A DNA stretch of 64,000 nucleotides from Paludibacteraceae bacterium (lineage in GTDB: Bacteria; Bacteroidota; Bacteroidia; Bacteroidales; Paludibacteraceae), in the NCBI GenBank assembly GCA_017937025.1, contig JAGBEJ010000011.1, forward strand, positions 50,063-114,062. The letters are read 5' to 3'. Below are positions 8,927 through 17,933 of the stretch, one piece after another. A model generated the notes under the pieces. That model did not search any database and had not been told where the DNA came from. It saw only the letters and a list, made by a program, of their open reading frames with translations. Numbering within the stretch: position 1 is the stretch's first letter; every line of letters starts with the position of its first letter. Both the position numbers and the translations under genes were made by a program.

Positions 8927-9595
8927 ATGGCAAAGTTTGATAAGTTCCAGGTGATGGCTAAGATAGCAGCTGCACCTATGGTTCCTGTTTTCTATAGCAA
9001 GGACGTTGACGTTTGCAAGAACGTTGTGAAGGCTTGTTACGATGGCGGTGTTCGCGCATTCGAGTTCACAAACCGTGGCGATTTCGCACATGAGGTTTTC
9101 GCAGAGTTGAGCAAGTGGGCTAGCAAAGAGTGCCCTGATTTGGCTCTCGGTATCGGTTCTGTAGTTGACGCTCCAACAGCTGCTCTTTACATCCAGCTTG
9201 GCGCTAACTTCATCGTTGGTCCATTGTTCAACCCAGATGTAGCAGTAGTCTGCAACCGTCGTTGCGTTACTTACTGCCCAGGCTGCTTGACTCCATCGGA
9301 GATCGGCAAGGCTCAGGAGGTTGGATGCGACTTCACTAAGGTATTCCCAGGTGATGTTGTTGGTCCTAACTTGGTTAAGGGTCTTATGGCTCCAATGCCA
9401 TGGTCTAAGATCATGGTTACAGGTGGCGTAGCTCCAGAGAAGGATAACCTCGAAAAGTGGTTCGCTGCTGGCGTGTTCTGCGTAGGAATGGGTTCTAAGC
9501 TCTTCCCTAAGGACAAGGTGGCAGCTCAGGATTGGGCATACGTTACTAACAAGTGCAAGGAGTGCTTTGATGTTATCAGCGCAATCCGCAAATAA
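8927..9595 (+). CDS. eda: 2-dehydro-3-deoxyphosphogluconate (KDPG) aldolase
   Basis: 222 residues, class I KDPG/KHG aldolase barrel. The Schiff-base lysine is K138 in DFTKVFPGD, and the catalytic glutamate is E46 in FEFTNRG; both match the family. It splits KDPG into pyruvate and glyceraldehyde-3-phosphate, the last step of the local pathway. It follows kdgK on the same strand with an intervening hairpin, and precedes the exuT transporter. It is cytoplasmic, with the same favoured codons as its neighbours. Confidence 0.95.
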   Translation: MAKFDKFQVMAKIAAAPMVPVFYSKDVDVCKNVVKACYDGGVRAFEFTNRGDFAHEVFAELSKWASKECPDLALGIGSVVDAPTAALYIQLGANFIVGPLFNPDVAVVCNRRCVTYCPGCLTPSEIGKAQEVGCDFTKVFPGDVVGPNLVKGLMAPMPWSKIMVTGGVAPEKDNLEKWFAAGVFCVGMGSKLFPKDKVAAQDWAYVTNKCKECFDVISAIRK

Positions 9596-9611
9596 TATTT
9601 GAATATTCGGG

Positions 9612-9656
9612 CGAGTTACAGTTTGTCTAAAACGGCATGACGGTAACTCGTCTTTT
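9612..9656 (+). terminator. Probable terminator of eda
   Basis: An 8-bp stem (9612-9619 with 9643-9650) with a long loop is followed by a run of T at 9653-9658. Confidence 0.5.
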
Positions 9657-9680
9657 TTAATAACCTTAATTCTTTAATTT

Positions 9681-11081
9681 ATGGCAGATGTAAAAACTGT
9701 AACAGAGAAAATCGGCAAATACCGCTGGACCTTTGCGGCACTCCTGCTTTTCTCTACTACAATCAACTACATGGACCGAAACGTTATCGGTTTCTTGAAG
9801 GATTATATGTGTTCACCAGAAGGCTTTGGCTGGAGCTCACAGGATTTCTCCTACCTGACTTCTATTTTCACATTATTCTATGCAGGCTTCACACTTGTAG
9901 CAGGCTGGATAATCGACAAGGTGGGAACTAAGATTGGTCTTGCGGCTTCTCTGATTCTCTGGTCTGTAGCTGGTATTCTCAGCGCATTCATGGGCAAGTC
10001 TCTTGTTGCTCACTGTGTTGCTCGTTCTTTGTTCGGCGCAGGTGAGGCAGGTAACTTCCCTTCATCTATCAAGGCTGTGGCAGAGTGGTTCCCTAAGAAG
10101 GAGCGTGCTTTGGCTACAGGTATCTTCAATTCAGGATCTAACATCGGTGCAATGATATGCGCTATCTTCGTGCCTTGGTGCTTGCTCACTTGGGGCGATG
10201 GCAATGAGGCATTCGGCGTTTTCCACGGATGGCAGATGGCATTTATCATCACTGGTCTTCTCGGCTTCATCTGGCTTATCTTCTGGGGCAAGATTTACAA
10301 GTCTCCAAAGCAGAAGTTGGCTGAGGGTGTAATCACTCAGGCTGAGTTCGACTACATCAACAGCGATGCAGACGACAAGGCTGCAGCAGAGAGCGGTGAC
10401 GACCAGGGCTCAGTTTCATGGGGCAAGATGCTTACTTACAAGCAGACATGGAGCTTCGCAGTAGGTAAGTTCCTTACTGACGGTATATGGTGGTTCCTCC
10501 TCTTCTGGTTGCCAACTTACGTTAAGCAGCAGTTCTGCGGTGACATGTCGGCTGACGATACAGCATACACTGTGATGATCACTAACTTTATTGTATTCGG
10601 TGTTGCTATCGTAGGTTCAGTTTACGGCGGTTCTATTCCGTTGACTCTTATGAACAAGGGTTGGGAAACTTACAAGGCAAGAATGACTTCGCTTCTTATG
10701 ATTGCGGTTCTTCCTTTGTTGCTTCTTCTCACACAGACAGCTGCTGGCGTAGGAGGCGTAGGAAGTATGACAGGACTTGTTCTTGCTATCACAATCATCT
10801 CGCTCGCAGGTGCTGCTCACCAGGCTTGGTCTGCAAACTTGTTCTCAACAGTTTCTGACATGTTCCCTAAGAAGGCTGTAGGTACAGTTACTGGTATCGG
10901 TACTGCTATGGGAGGTCTTGGAGGCGTTCTCGTTCAGCTTCTCGCTGGATACTGCGACGGTAAGCTCGGAACACAGCTCGGTTATACCGTTATGTTCTCA
11001 GTTTGCGCATTCGCATATCTCCTGGCATGGGGTGGCATGAAGTTGCTCGTTCCTAAGTTCCAGAAGATAACAGATCTTTAA
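9681..11081 (+). CDS. exuT: Hexuronate transporter, MFS (anion:cation symporter family)
   Basis: 466 residues with about 12 hydrophobic segments. The family signature NYMDRNVIG sits after the first membrane helix, and a cytoplasmic loop separates the two halves (about residues 210-260). The ACS branch of the major facilitator family includes ExuT. The location directly behind uxaC-kdgK-eda supports uptake of galacturonate and glucuronate across the inner membrane. It ends in a strong terminator, closing the catabolic block. Substrate preference between the two uronates cannot be told. Confidence 0.92.
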   Translation: MADVKTVTEKIGKYRWTFAALLLFSTTINYMDRNVIGFLKDYMCSPEGFGWSSQDFSYLTSIFTLFYAGFTLVAGWIIDKVGTKIGLAASLILWSVAGILSAFMGKSLVAHCVARSLFGAGEAGNFPSSIKAVAEWFPKKERALATGIFNSGSNIGAMICAIFVPWCLLTWGDGNEAFGVFHGWQMAFIITGLLGFIWLIFWGKIYKSPKQKLAEGVITQAEFDYINSDADDKAAAESGDDQGSVSWGKMLTYKQTWSFAVGKFLTDGIWWFLLFWLPTYVKQQFCGDMSADDTAYTVMITNFIVFGVAIVGSVYGGSIPLTLMNKGWETYKARMTSLLMIAVLPLLLLLTQTAAGVGGVGSMTGLVLAITIISLAGAAHQAWSANLFSTVSDMFPKKAVGTVTGIGTAMGGLGGVLVQLLAGYCDGKLGTQLGYTVMFSVCAFAYLLAWGGMKLLVPKFQKITDL

Positions 11082-11107
11082 TTCTGTATAAGAATATTAT
11101 AAAAATG

Positions 11108-11140
11108 AAAAGTGCCAAGATTTAGTGTCTTGGCACTTTT
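11108..11140 (+). terminator. Intrinsic terminator of exuT
   Basis: Perfect 13-bp stem (11108-11120 with 11128-11140) ending in a run of T. It argues against any start codon at 11125 for the next gene. Confidence 0.85.
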
Positions 11141-11202
11141 TATTTTGTGAAAAATGTAGGATTTTTGGGCAATCATTCAAAACAATTAAAACACCGATAA
11201 AA

Positions 11203-13503
11203 ATGCAGAAGTCTCCAATAGCATACATGTATGTTTTCTTGGCTTTTGCATTGTTTTTACCATGCTCGGCTATTGCAGCGAGACTGAGCGGAACTGTGTA
11301 TGATTCACAGGGCGAAAGTCTTGTCGGGGCGTTAGTGAAAGTTGACGACGGGAAATCTGTTGCGCTGACAGGACCGGACGGCAGTTTTAGCTTTGACCTA
11401 ACTGATGGCGCGCATAGCATCTCGGCGGAGTTCATGGGGTGCGAAAAGTATGACAAGCGTTTGAACTTGTCATCTGACAAGCACATAAAAATAACCCTTC
11501 ATGAGATGGCGACCGACCTTGACGAAGTGGTCGTGAGCGCGACTGCGACCCGTGAGAAACTGAAGGAGGTGCAGATAGGCGTGGAGAAGGTCGCGATAGC
11601 GGAGCTGGCAAAGACACCTTCGTTTTTAGGCGAGAACGACATAATGAAGAGCATTCAGACATTGCCTGGTGTAAATGCTGAAAGTGAGGGCGCGAGCGGA
11701 TTTCAGGTGAGGGGAGGCACATCGGCTCAGAATCTTGTGCTTCTGGACAACGCCACAATCTACAATGCCGGACATCTGCTCGGATTCTTCTCGGCGTTCA
11801 ACGACAACATACTTGCGAACGCCAATCTCTACAAAGGCCTAATCCCGGCGTATTTCGGTGGTGCGACATCGTCGGTTCTTGATATTTATACAAGAATCCC
11901 GAACATGCATCGTTATCACGGTTCGGTGAGTGTCGGCCTTCTTTCAGCGAAGGCTTCGGTAGAAGGTCCTATCGTCAAGGACAAACTGTCGTTCGGTGTG
12001 GCGGCGCGTCGAAGCTATTTGGATTTGTTCTTGAAAATGACCGACGACTACAAGAACAATGTGCTGAATTTCTATGACATAAACGCTCGTGTGGACTGGA
12101 AAGCGTCTTCAAAGGACAGAGTGTCGCTGTCGTTCATTTATACGCGCGACAATATGGGACTTGTCGATTTGATGGACTTGGAGTGCAGCAATCTGGCTTG
12201 GACGCTGGACTGGCGCAGGACTATAAACGAGCATTGGCGTAATGCACTGACTGCGAGCATGACATATTATGACAGCAACACGGGAGCAAAGATTTTCGAC
12301 AATAAATATGACATGGGCAGTTTCATTCACGAGTATAAACTGCGTGAATCGGCTGTTCTTCAGACATCGCATCACACAGCTCGTGCAGGCGCAGAAATAA
12401 AACTGTATGGTGTGGAGTCGGCAGACTGGACTATAAACTTGCTGAAGCAGCGTGAAAAAAGAAACGCTTTCGAGGCGTCCGCCTGGCTGGCTGACGATTG
12501 GAGTCTGGCGAAAAAGCTCGATTTGTCGGCGGGACTGCGTTTTGTGGTGTTCGGCGTTCTCGGCGGCAGTCCTTATTACGACTTGGATGAGGATATGAAC
12601 ATCCTGAAAACATATAATCCGTCGTTGACAGAGCTTGTGGAGACGTATTTCTCGGTAGAGCCGCGTGTCAGTCTTAATTACAAGGTTTTGGATAATCTGA
12701 GTCTGAAGGCTGGCTATAGCCTCACGACACAGAACCTGCAGGCGATACGCAACGCTGGAACGACAATGCCTATCGACCGTTATGTGATGACGAGCAACAT
12801 CGTAGAGCCGCAGAAAGCGCATCAGGTGAGCGCCGGAGGCATCCTTTCGCTCAAGGATGGCGGCTGGGAAATTTCGGCAGAAGGGTATTACAAGGAGATA
12901 GAAAATGTGTACGATTATGTGGACGGCAAGTTCTTCTTCAGCGAGATAGAAATGGAGCGCATAATCAGGGGCGGTCGTGGACGCTCCTACGGCATGGAAC
13001 TGCTGCTGAAGAAGTCCTATGGCAAACTGACGGGCTGGCTTGGCTATACACTGTCGTGGTCGCAGAACAAGATAAACGGAATAAATAACGGAAAGTGGTA
13101 TAATGCGAGCAACGACCGTCGCCACGACGTGTCCATCGTGCTGATGTACGACTTGCCACGTCACTGGGACATTTCGGCGCTGTGGATGTTCAACACAGGT
13201 CAAGCGTATTCGGCGCCAAGTGCCAAGTACACCATCGGTGGCGAGACTTTTTATTATTACTCCGAGAGGAATGGATATAGGATGAATGATTACCATAGAC
13301 TCGACATCAGTGTGTCGCACCGCAAGCGGACGAAGCATTTCGTGGAGCGTGTCTGGAGCTTCGGCTTTTACAATATATACGCTAGATATAACCCGTATAT
13401 GATAACTTTTGAAGACGACAAAAATTCGCCTACAGGAACCAAAGCGACGCAAGTCTCTTTGTTCACAATTGTGCCTTCTGTGTCATTCAGCATAAAATTC
13501 TGA
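11203..13503 (+). CDS. TonB-dependent receptor with carboxypeptidase-regulatory-like domain
   Basis: 766 residues from the ATG at 11203, which gives a clean signal peptide ending near AIAA. An earlier in-frame GTG lies inside the exuT terminator and is rejected. Domains: a CarboxypepD_reg-like beta-sandwich (about residues 27-105, starting SGTVYDSQGE), a TonB box (DEVVVSA), a plug (about 130-230, with FQVRGG) and a beta-barrel ending in SFSIKF with a terminal aromatic residue. The DUF4249 lipoprotein gene starts 2 bases after the stop, a pairing common in Bacteroidota. The pair probably forms an outer membrane import complex; the ligand is unknown and nothing ties it to uronates except position. 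Confidence 0.92.
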   Translation: MQKSPIAYMYVFLAFALFLPCSAIAARLSGTVYDSQGESLVGALVKVDDGKSVALTGPDGSFSFDLTDGAHSISAEFMGCEKYDKRLNLSSDKHIKITLHEMATDLDEVVVSATATREKLKEVQIGVEKVAIAELAKTPSFLGENDIMKSIQTLPGVNAESEGASGFQVRGGTSAQNLVLLDNATIYNAGHLLGFFSAFNDNILANANLYKGLIPAYFGGATSSVLDIYTRIPNMHRYHGSVSVGLLSAKASVEGPIVKDKLSFGVAARRSYLDLFLKMTDDYKNNVLNFYDINARVDWKASSKDRVSLSFIYTRDNMGLVDLMDLECSNLAWTLDWRRTINEHWRNALTASMTYYDSNTGAKIFDNKYDMGSFIHEYKLRESAVLQTSHHTARAGAEIKLYGVESADWTINLLKQREKRNAFEASAWLADDWSLAKKLDLSAGLRFVVFGVLGGSPYYDLDEDMNILKTYNPSLTELVETYFSVEPRVSLNYKVLDNLSLKAGYSLTTQNLQAIRNAGTTMPIDRYVMTSNIVEPQKAHQVSAGGILSLKDGGWEISAEGYYKEIENVYDYVDGKFFFSEIEMERIIRGGRGRSYGMELLLKKSYGKLTGWLGYTLSWSQNKINGINNGKWYNASNDRRHDVSIVLMYDLPRHWDISALWMFNTGQAYSAPSAKYTIGGETFYYYSERNGYRMNDYHRLDISVSHRKRTKHFVERVWSFGFYNIYARYNPYMITFEDDKNSPTGTKATQVSLFTIVPSVSFSIKF

Positions 13504-13505
13504 CA

Positions 13506-14342
13506 ATGAAGAGAACGTTGACATACACATCCTTAACCTCTATTGCTATTCTGGTGGCGATGCTTTCATCATGCACTCATCAGATTGAAATTGACTACAA
13601 GAGTGTGGAGAAGCAATGGGTAGTGGAAGCGAACCTTTCCGATGAAGGCACGCTGGTGAGGGTGTCCAAGACTGTGGATATGAATGACACGGTGCGGCAG
13701 CTCACTCCCGAGCAACTGCAAGATGTGCAGGTCAGCGTGTATGACGATGGGGGAGCGTCTGAGACGTTGCTTTTCGATGAGAAAGACGGAATGTTTCACG
13801 GAACGGCAATAAAAGCGGCGGAGGGCAGAACGTACAGAGTCGTATTCACGGAGGAAAGCGAGCATTCTGCAACGTCAAATGTCATGGCGGCGACGGAGCT
13901 CGTGAATGCGAAATGGCAGTGGATTAAAATGTTCAATAGCAAACTCCTTTTGTTTAAATTCAGCGTGAAGGATATTCCGAACGAATCGACATTCTTTAGG
14001 TACAGAATTTACCGCAACGGGGAATTGTACAAATGGACGGTCTTCAGGGACAAGGGCTATGAGAACATGAATGTCGTGGTTAACGTGGTCTGCATGTCGG
14101 AGGAGCAGATGAAAAAGGACGACCCGGACGACGATGACGTACTGCACGACGGCGACGAAATCCATCTTGAGGTGGAGACGATAAACCGCCGGACCTACGA
14201 CTATCTGCATATTCTGAAGTCCATGTCAAACTCAGGCGCCAACCCGGTTTCGATGTTTGACGGCGCTTTGGGCTATCTTGCTGTTTATGTGCCTGTGAAA
14301 TACGATTGCGTGTTCCAGAAAAGCGACATTTCTGGGCAGTGA
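13506..14342 (+). CDS. DUF4249 family lipoprotein
   Basis: 278 residues. A lipoprotein signal ends at the lipobox LSSC (about residues 20-23), so the mature protein is lipid-anchored, most likely in the outer membrane. The body starts with IEIDYKSVEKQWVVEANLS, the typical DUF4249 opening, and has beta-rich segments plus an acidic stretch near 200 (DDPDDDDV). These proteins regularly follow TonB receptors with a regulatory-like domain, as here with a 2-base gap, and are thought to be surface partners of the receptor. It converges with the HD-domain gene, whose stop lies 3 bases away. Confidence 0.85.
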   Translation: MKRTLTYTSLTSIAILVAMLSSCTHQIEIDYKSVEKQWVVEANLSDEGTLVRVSKTVDMNDTVRQLTPEQLQDVQVSVYDDGGASETLLFDEKDGMFHGTAIKAAEGRTYRVVFTEESEHSATSNVMAATELVNAKWQWIKMFNSKLLLFKFSVKDIPNESTFFRYRIYRNGELYKWTVFRDKGYENMNVVVNVVCMSEEQMKKDDPDDDDVLHDGDEIHLEVETINRRTYDYLHILKSMSNSGANPVSMFDGALGYLAVYVPVKYDCVFQKSDISGQ

Positions 14343-14344
14343 TT

Positions 14345-14884
14345 TTATCCAAAGAGCGCTTCTAACGCTTTGATTCTCCTTGTCGATTCCTCGCCGAATT
14401 TCGCCATTGACTTGACAACCTCTTCTTTCGTGCGAGCCTTGTCCAGATTCGTTTTCGAGAAGAATTTGTCGGCATAGCAAATAAGCTTTTCTTCCAGAGT
14501 GACAGGCGAGTAGTCTTTGAGTTCAAGTGGCAGATTCTGTCTTATTATGTCTTCTTTGGTGATGCCTGTTCCGGTGTGTCTTTCGCACACTCGAGCGAAC
14601 ATTTCCAGCCCTTCCTTTCTCAGTATCTCCGCTCCCAGTGTGCCGTGCTTGATGTATGGCTCTTTGCCGTGGCACCCGAGGTCCTTGGCGTCGCACATGA
14701 ATATGCCGATGTCGTGCAGCATGGCGCCGGCTTCCACAAAATCCATGTCAATATCCAGTTCCTTGTGCTTCGCCGCCAGTTCCAGCGCCTTGTCGGCCAC
14801 GGCTCTGCTGTGCTTCAAGAGAATGTCGTGCGCAATTTCGTTGTTTTGGTAGTATCTTTGTATCAGATTTAGATAGTCGATCAT
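14345..14884 (-). CDS. HD-domain (HDIG) phosphohydrolase
   Basis: 179 residues from the ATG at 14884. Metal-binding residues of the HD superfamily are visible: H in LLKHSRAVAD (about residue 24), the HDIG motif (about 57-60), ERHTGTG (about 106-112) and a later aspartate in CYADKF. It is expected to be a cytoplasmic metal-dependent phosphohydrolase; the substrate is not predictable. The open frame extends much further upstream, but that part runs antisense to namZ. A -7 box at 14913-14920 (minus strand) lies inside the namZ coding sequence and fits the short start. Confidence 0.85.
   Translation of the reverse strand: MIDYLNLIQRYYQNNEIAHDILLKHSRAVADKALELAAKHKELDIDMDFVEAGAMLHDIGIFMCDAKDLGCHGKEPYIKHGTLGAEILRKEGLEMFARVCERHTGTGITKEDIIRQNLPLELKDYSPVTLEEKLICYADKFFSKTNLDKARTKEEVVKSMAKFGEESTRRIKALEALFG
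14853..14860 (+). promoter_or_regulatory. -7 box of namZ inside the HD gene
   Basis: TATCTTTG on the plus strand, 46 bases before the namZ ATG. It lies within the first codons of the divergent HD gene. The -33 element is not convincing. Confidence 0.45.
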
Positions 14885-14905
14885 TATAGAAACGTTTCGT
14901 TGATT

Positions 14906-16078
14906 ATGATTCCAAAGATAGCGATTAAAAAGATAACTGTGGCGGTATTGTTGTCGGTGGCGGCAATGTCTTTGTGCCGTGCGGCAGACGGAGTGAAGGT
15001 GGGCGCAGAGTGCGTTCAGGAGTATTTCGGCGCGATAAAAGGCAAGCGTCTCGCAGTCGTAGCCAATCAGACCTCGGTGGTGTGCGGTGTTCACCTCATT
15101 GACACACTGAAAAGCTCGGGCTTCGACGTCGTCAAGGCATTCGCGCCGGAGCATGGGCTTCGCGGCAAGGAGGATGCCGGCGCGGTCGTCGCTTCTGGAG
15201 TGGATGTGAAGACGGGCGTCAAGGTCGTTTCCATATACGGGAAACAGAAGAAGCCGACGGCAGAGATGCTTTCGGATGTTGATGTCGTGCTGTTTGACAT
15301 ACAGGATGTGGGCGCGCGTTTTTATACATACATAAGCACGCTGCATTATGTGATGGAGGCTTGCGCCGAGAACAGTAAAAAACTGATAGTCCTGGACCGT
15401 CCGAACCCCAATGATACGGTGGACGGCCCTGTGCTCAAGGACTCGTCGTTGCGCTCATTTGTAGGGCTTGACTTTCTGCCAGTGCTTCACGGTTGCACAA
15501 TGGGCGAGCTGGCGATGATGATGAATGGCGAGGGCTGGCTCGCTAATGGGGTGAAATGCGACCTTGCCGTGGTTAAGTGCGAAGGCTGGAAGCACGGCGA
15601 TGCGTGGAGCCTTAAGATAAAGCCGTCGCCGAATCTGCCTAATGATTTGGCCATCAGGCTTTATCCGTCGCTCTGCCTGTTTGAGGGTACGAATGTGAGC
15701 GTCGGCAGGGGCACATACCGTCCGTTTTCGGTTGTCGGTTATCCAAAGAAATCCTGCGGACATCACAAATTCATTCCGCGTCCGATAAAAGGCATGGACG
15801 GCAACCCGATGCACAAGGGGCATACGTGTTATGGATTAGACCTGCGCAAGGATTTGAAGACCAAGGGATTTTCCTTGAAATATCTCTTGCTCATGTATGA
15901 TAAAATCGGGTGCGACTCTCTGTTCTGGGGCAATAGCAAATTCTTCGACAAACTTGCAGGCACATCGGAGCTGAGAACGCAGATTCAGAACCATGTTCCG
16001 GAAATGGAGATTCGTGAATCTTGGCAGGCGGATTTGCGCAAGTACAGCGCTATGCGAAGGAAATATCTGCTTTATTAG
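14906..16078 (+). CDS. namZ: Exo-beta-N-acetylmuramidase (DUF1343, GH171)
   Basis: 390 residues from the ATG at 14906; a TTG two codons earlier is less likely. The signal peptide ends near LCRAADG, so the enzyme is exported. The DUF1343 hallmarks are present: VANQTS (about 52-57), FAPEHGLRG, DIQDVGARFYTY, DRPNPN and EGTNVSVGRGT. Characterised NamZ proteins release N-acetylmuramic acid from the non-reducing ends of peptidoglycan fragments, feeding cell-wall recycling. Its start is only 21 bases from the divergent HD gene, and its stop overlaps that of the convergent small membrane protein gene. Confidence 0.88.
   Translation: MIPKIAIKKITVAVLLSVAAMSLCRAADGVKVGAECVQEYFGAIKGKRLAVVANQTSVVCGVHLIDTLKSSGFDVVKAFAPEHGLRGKEDAGAVVASGVDVKTGVKVVSIYGKQKKPTAEMLSDVDVVLFDIQDVGARFYTYISTLHYVMEACAENSKKLIVLDRPNPNDTVDGPVLKDSSLRSFVGLDFLPVLHGCTMGELAMMMNGEGWLANGVKCDLAVVKCEGWKHGDAWSLKIKPSPNLPNDLAIRLYPSLCLFEGTNVSVGRGTYRPFSVVGYPKKSCGHHKFIPRPIKGMDGNPMHKGHTCYGLDLRKDLKTKGFSLKYLLLMYDKIGCDSLFWGNSKFFDKLAGTSELRTQIQNHVPEMEIRESWQADLRKYSAMRRKYLLY
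14913..14920 (-). promoter_or_regulatory. -7 box of the HD gene inside namZ
   Basis: TATCTTTG on the minus strand, within namZ codons 3-5 and 29 bases before the HD-gene ATG. Confidence 0.45.
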
Positions 16079-16404
16079 TCGTTCTTGGGCATACGCAGCA
16101 TGACCACAAGGTCAAGTACGGCGGAAATCATCAGAGTCAAGACCCAGATGTCGTTCTGCCTGTACATCAGGTAACCGCTGAACAGCAGAAGAAGCGTCGA
16201 TATGAATTGCGTGTTCTGCAGTCTTCTGACTCTGAAGTCGTCGGTGTGCTTGAACGACATGACGCGCAGCGCAATCATTCCTGCCGCACCGATGCAGAAT
16301 ACAATGAACGCGTGCTCGTTACCGAAGAAGTAAAGCACTACGCCTATAACTGCCAGTATTCCAGACAGAAGATAAATCGAGTTTGTTATTACGCTTTTGC
16401 TCAT
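16075..16404 (-). CDS. Small four-helix inner membrane protein, hypothetical
   Basis: 109 residues with four hydrophobic segments (about 10-30, 33-50, 66-82 and 86-103) linked by short polar turns. I do not recognise a functional family. It lies 2 bases downstream of the DivIC-like gene on the same strand, so the two are almost surely co-transcribed from the promoter at 16770-16777. Its stop codon overlaps the stop of namZ on the opposite strand. The link to a septum protein hints at an envelope or division role, but this is inference. Confidence 0.75.
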   Translation of the reverse strand: MSKSVITNSIYLLSGILAVIGVVLYFFGNEHAFIVFCIGAAGMIALRVMSFKHTDDFRVRRLQNTQFISTLLLLFSGYLMYRQNDIWVLTLMISAVLDLVVMLRMPKND

Positions 16405-16406
16405 AA

Positions 16407-16742
16407 TCAGTTTTCTATGATGAAGACATCCTCGTTTTCTTTTCTCATGAGGTATTCCTCTCTGGCTTGATGCTCCAGACGGCTCTTGTCTTCTTTGAAT
16501 TTGTTTATTTCGGCTTTCGTGTCGTTTATCTTCTGCTCATATTCCTCTTTCTCTTTATTCAGTTTGTTGGCTTTGGCTGTCTCTTTGCAGCTTCGCAGAA
16601 CGCTGTTTTCGCCGAATACAATGACGAGCGCGGCAACAAATCCGACAATGACGAATTTCACAATAAGAAGAATGTTCTTGTTCTTCTTTTCTGTGCCGTT
16701 TTCCAAGTTAGGCTCTTGCTGTTCGTTTATTATCTCGTCCAT
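16407..16742 (-). CDS. FtsB/DivIC-type septum formation initiator protein
   Basis: 111 residues from the ATG at 16742. A short polar N terminus is followed by one membrane helix (about 16-38) and a charged coiled coil (about 42-95, heptad-like runs of K, E, L and I), then a short tail with EEYLMRKENEDVF, typical of DivIC proteins. Members form the FtsQLB/DivIB-FtsL-DivIC divisome complex in the inner membrane. A longer start is excluded because it would lie inside the -7 box at 16770-16777. It shares a divergent promoter region with dnaX. Confidence 0.85.
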   Translation of the reverse strand: MDEIINEQQEPNLENGTEKKNKNILLIVKFVIVGFVAALVIVFGENSVLRSCKETAKANKLNKEKEEYEQKINDTKAEINKFKEDKSRLEHQAREEYLMRKENEDVFIIEN

Positions 16743-16769
16743 TTTGTGCAGTGTGTTTTTTTTATGCCG

Positions 16770-16777
16770 CAAATATA
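16770..16777 (-). promoter_or_regulatory. -7 box for the DivIC-like operon
   Basis: TATATTTG on the minus strand, 28 bases before the start codon. It is back to back with the dnaX promoter. Confidence 0.6.
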
Positions 16778-16778
16778 A

Positions 16779-16809
16779 TTGTTAGTTGTGAAAAAAGGGA
16801 TTATCTTTG
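16779..16809 (+). promoter_or_regulatory. Promoter of dnaX
   Basis: TTG at 16779-16781 and TATCTTTG at 16802-16809, 20 bases apart, 20 bases before the ATG at 16830. Confidence 0.6.
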
Positions 16810-16829
16810 TGTGCAAACAAAAAAAGCAG

Positions 16830-17933
16830 ATGGAAAATTTCGTTGTCTCAGCGCGTAAATATAGACCGACCACATTCAAGTCAGTAGTGGGTCAGCCTGC
16901 GCTTGTCGCGACTTTGAAGAATTCCATCCAGACCAACAGACTGGCTCATGCGTATCTGTTCTGCGGTCCGCGTGGCGTGGGCAAGACCACATGCGCGAGA
17001 ATCTTCGCCAAGACGATAAACTGCGAGCATCTGACTCCGGATTTCGAGGCGTGCAACGAGTGCCAGTCCTGCAAATCATTCAACGACCAGCGTTCGTTCA
17101 ATATCCATGAGCTTGACGCCGCATCCAACAACTCTGTCGAGGACATAAGGCAGCTTATAGAGGAAGTGCGTGTACAGCCGCAGGACGGCAAGTACAGCGT
17201 CTTCATCATAGACGAGGTGCACATGCTCACGACGGCAGCCTTCAACGCGTTCCTCAAGACATTGGAAGAGCCGCCTGCTTATGCGATATTCATACTCGCC
17301 ACGACAGAGAAACACAAGATAATCCCTACGATTCTGTCACGTTGTCAGGTTTATGACTTCAACCGCATCGGTGTGTCCGATATAGTCGGGCATTTGGAGT
17401 ATGTGGCGAAGTCGGAGAACGTGCAGGTGGAGACCGAGGCTCTGAACGTGATAGCCCAGAAGGCCGACGGCGGAATGCGTGACGCGCTCTCGACATTCGA
17501 CCAGGTTGTTAGCTTCTGCGGCAACAACATAAAGTACAAGGATGTCATTGAGAACCTCAACGTTCTCGACTACAATTATTATTTCCAGATAGTGGATGCG
17601 ATGCTGCAATGCGATGCTCCAAAGGTCATGATGATACTTGACGAAATCCTGTCCAAGGGATTCGACGGAGCGCATTTCGTGTCCGGGCTGTGCAGCCATC
17701 TGCGAAACGTCCTCGTGTGCAAGGATGAGCAAACCGTGAAACTGCTTGAGGTAGGCGCCTCGATAGGCGAGACTTATAAGGCGCAGGCTGGCAAATGCGA
17801 GCTGCAGTTCCTCTACGACGCCCTCCGCATCGTCAACGAATGCGACTTGAGGTATCGGCAGAGCAACAACAAACGTTTGATGATAGAGGTTATGCTTATC
17901 CGGCTGTGTCAACTGCCGGCAAAAAAAAAATGA
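16830..17933 (+). CDS. dnaX: DNA polymerase III gamma subunit (zero-frame product of dnaX)
   Basis: 367 residues. The AAA+ clamp-loader ATPase has Walker [10 protein letters not shown] (about 44-52), a four-cysteine zinc site (C in NCEH and EACNECQSC, about 64-79), Walker B DEVH and the sensor-1/SRC segment [16 protein letters not shown]. Domains I-III are complete. The frame ends in PAKKK followed by TGA, right at a run of ten A (17921-17930) and just after the last domain III helix. The tau-specific part is open in the +1 frame. This product alone would be a gamma-like clamp-loader subunit lacking the DnaB- and polymerase-binding part. Confidence 0.9.
   Translation: MENFVVSARKYRPTTFKSVVGQPALVATLKNSIQTNRLAHAYLFCGPRGVGKTTCARIFAKTINCEHLTPDFEACNECQSCKSFNDQRSFNIHELDAASNNSVEDIRQLIEEVRVQPQDGKYSVFIIDEVHMLTTAAFNAFLKTLEEPPAYAIFILATTEKHKIIPTILSRCQVYDFNRIGVSDIVGHLEYVAKSENVQVETEALNVIAQKADGGMRDALSTFDQVVSFCGNNIKYKDVIENLNVLDYNYYFQIVDAMLQCDAPKVMMILDEILSKGFDGAHFVSGLCSHLRNVLVCKDEQTVKLLEVGASIGETYKAQAGKCELQFLYDALRIVNECDLRYRQSNNKRLMIEVMLIRLCQLPAKKK
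17921..17930 (+). promoter_or_regulatory. A10 run, candidate slippage site in dnaX
   Basis: Ten consecutive A directly before an in-frame TGA. Loss of one A in the mRNA (or gain of two) joins the gamma frame to the open tau frame. Gain of one A leads to a stop after two more codons. No convincing stimulatory hairpin is seen, which favours transcriptional slippage over ribosomal frameshifting. Confidence 0.6.

Noticed and set aside
12109..13452. 447-codon minus-strand open frame
   Set aside because: It lies fully antisense to the TonB receptor, and its composition (many R, H, V) is typical of a shadow frame.
14885..15346. Upstream extension of the HD-domain frame
   Set aside because: The extension is antisense to namZ and has shadow-like composition; a good start and -7 box fit the shorter protein.
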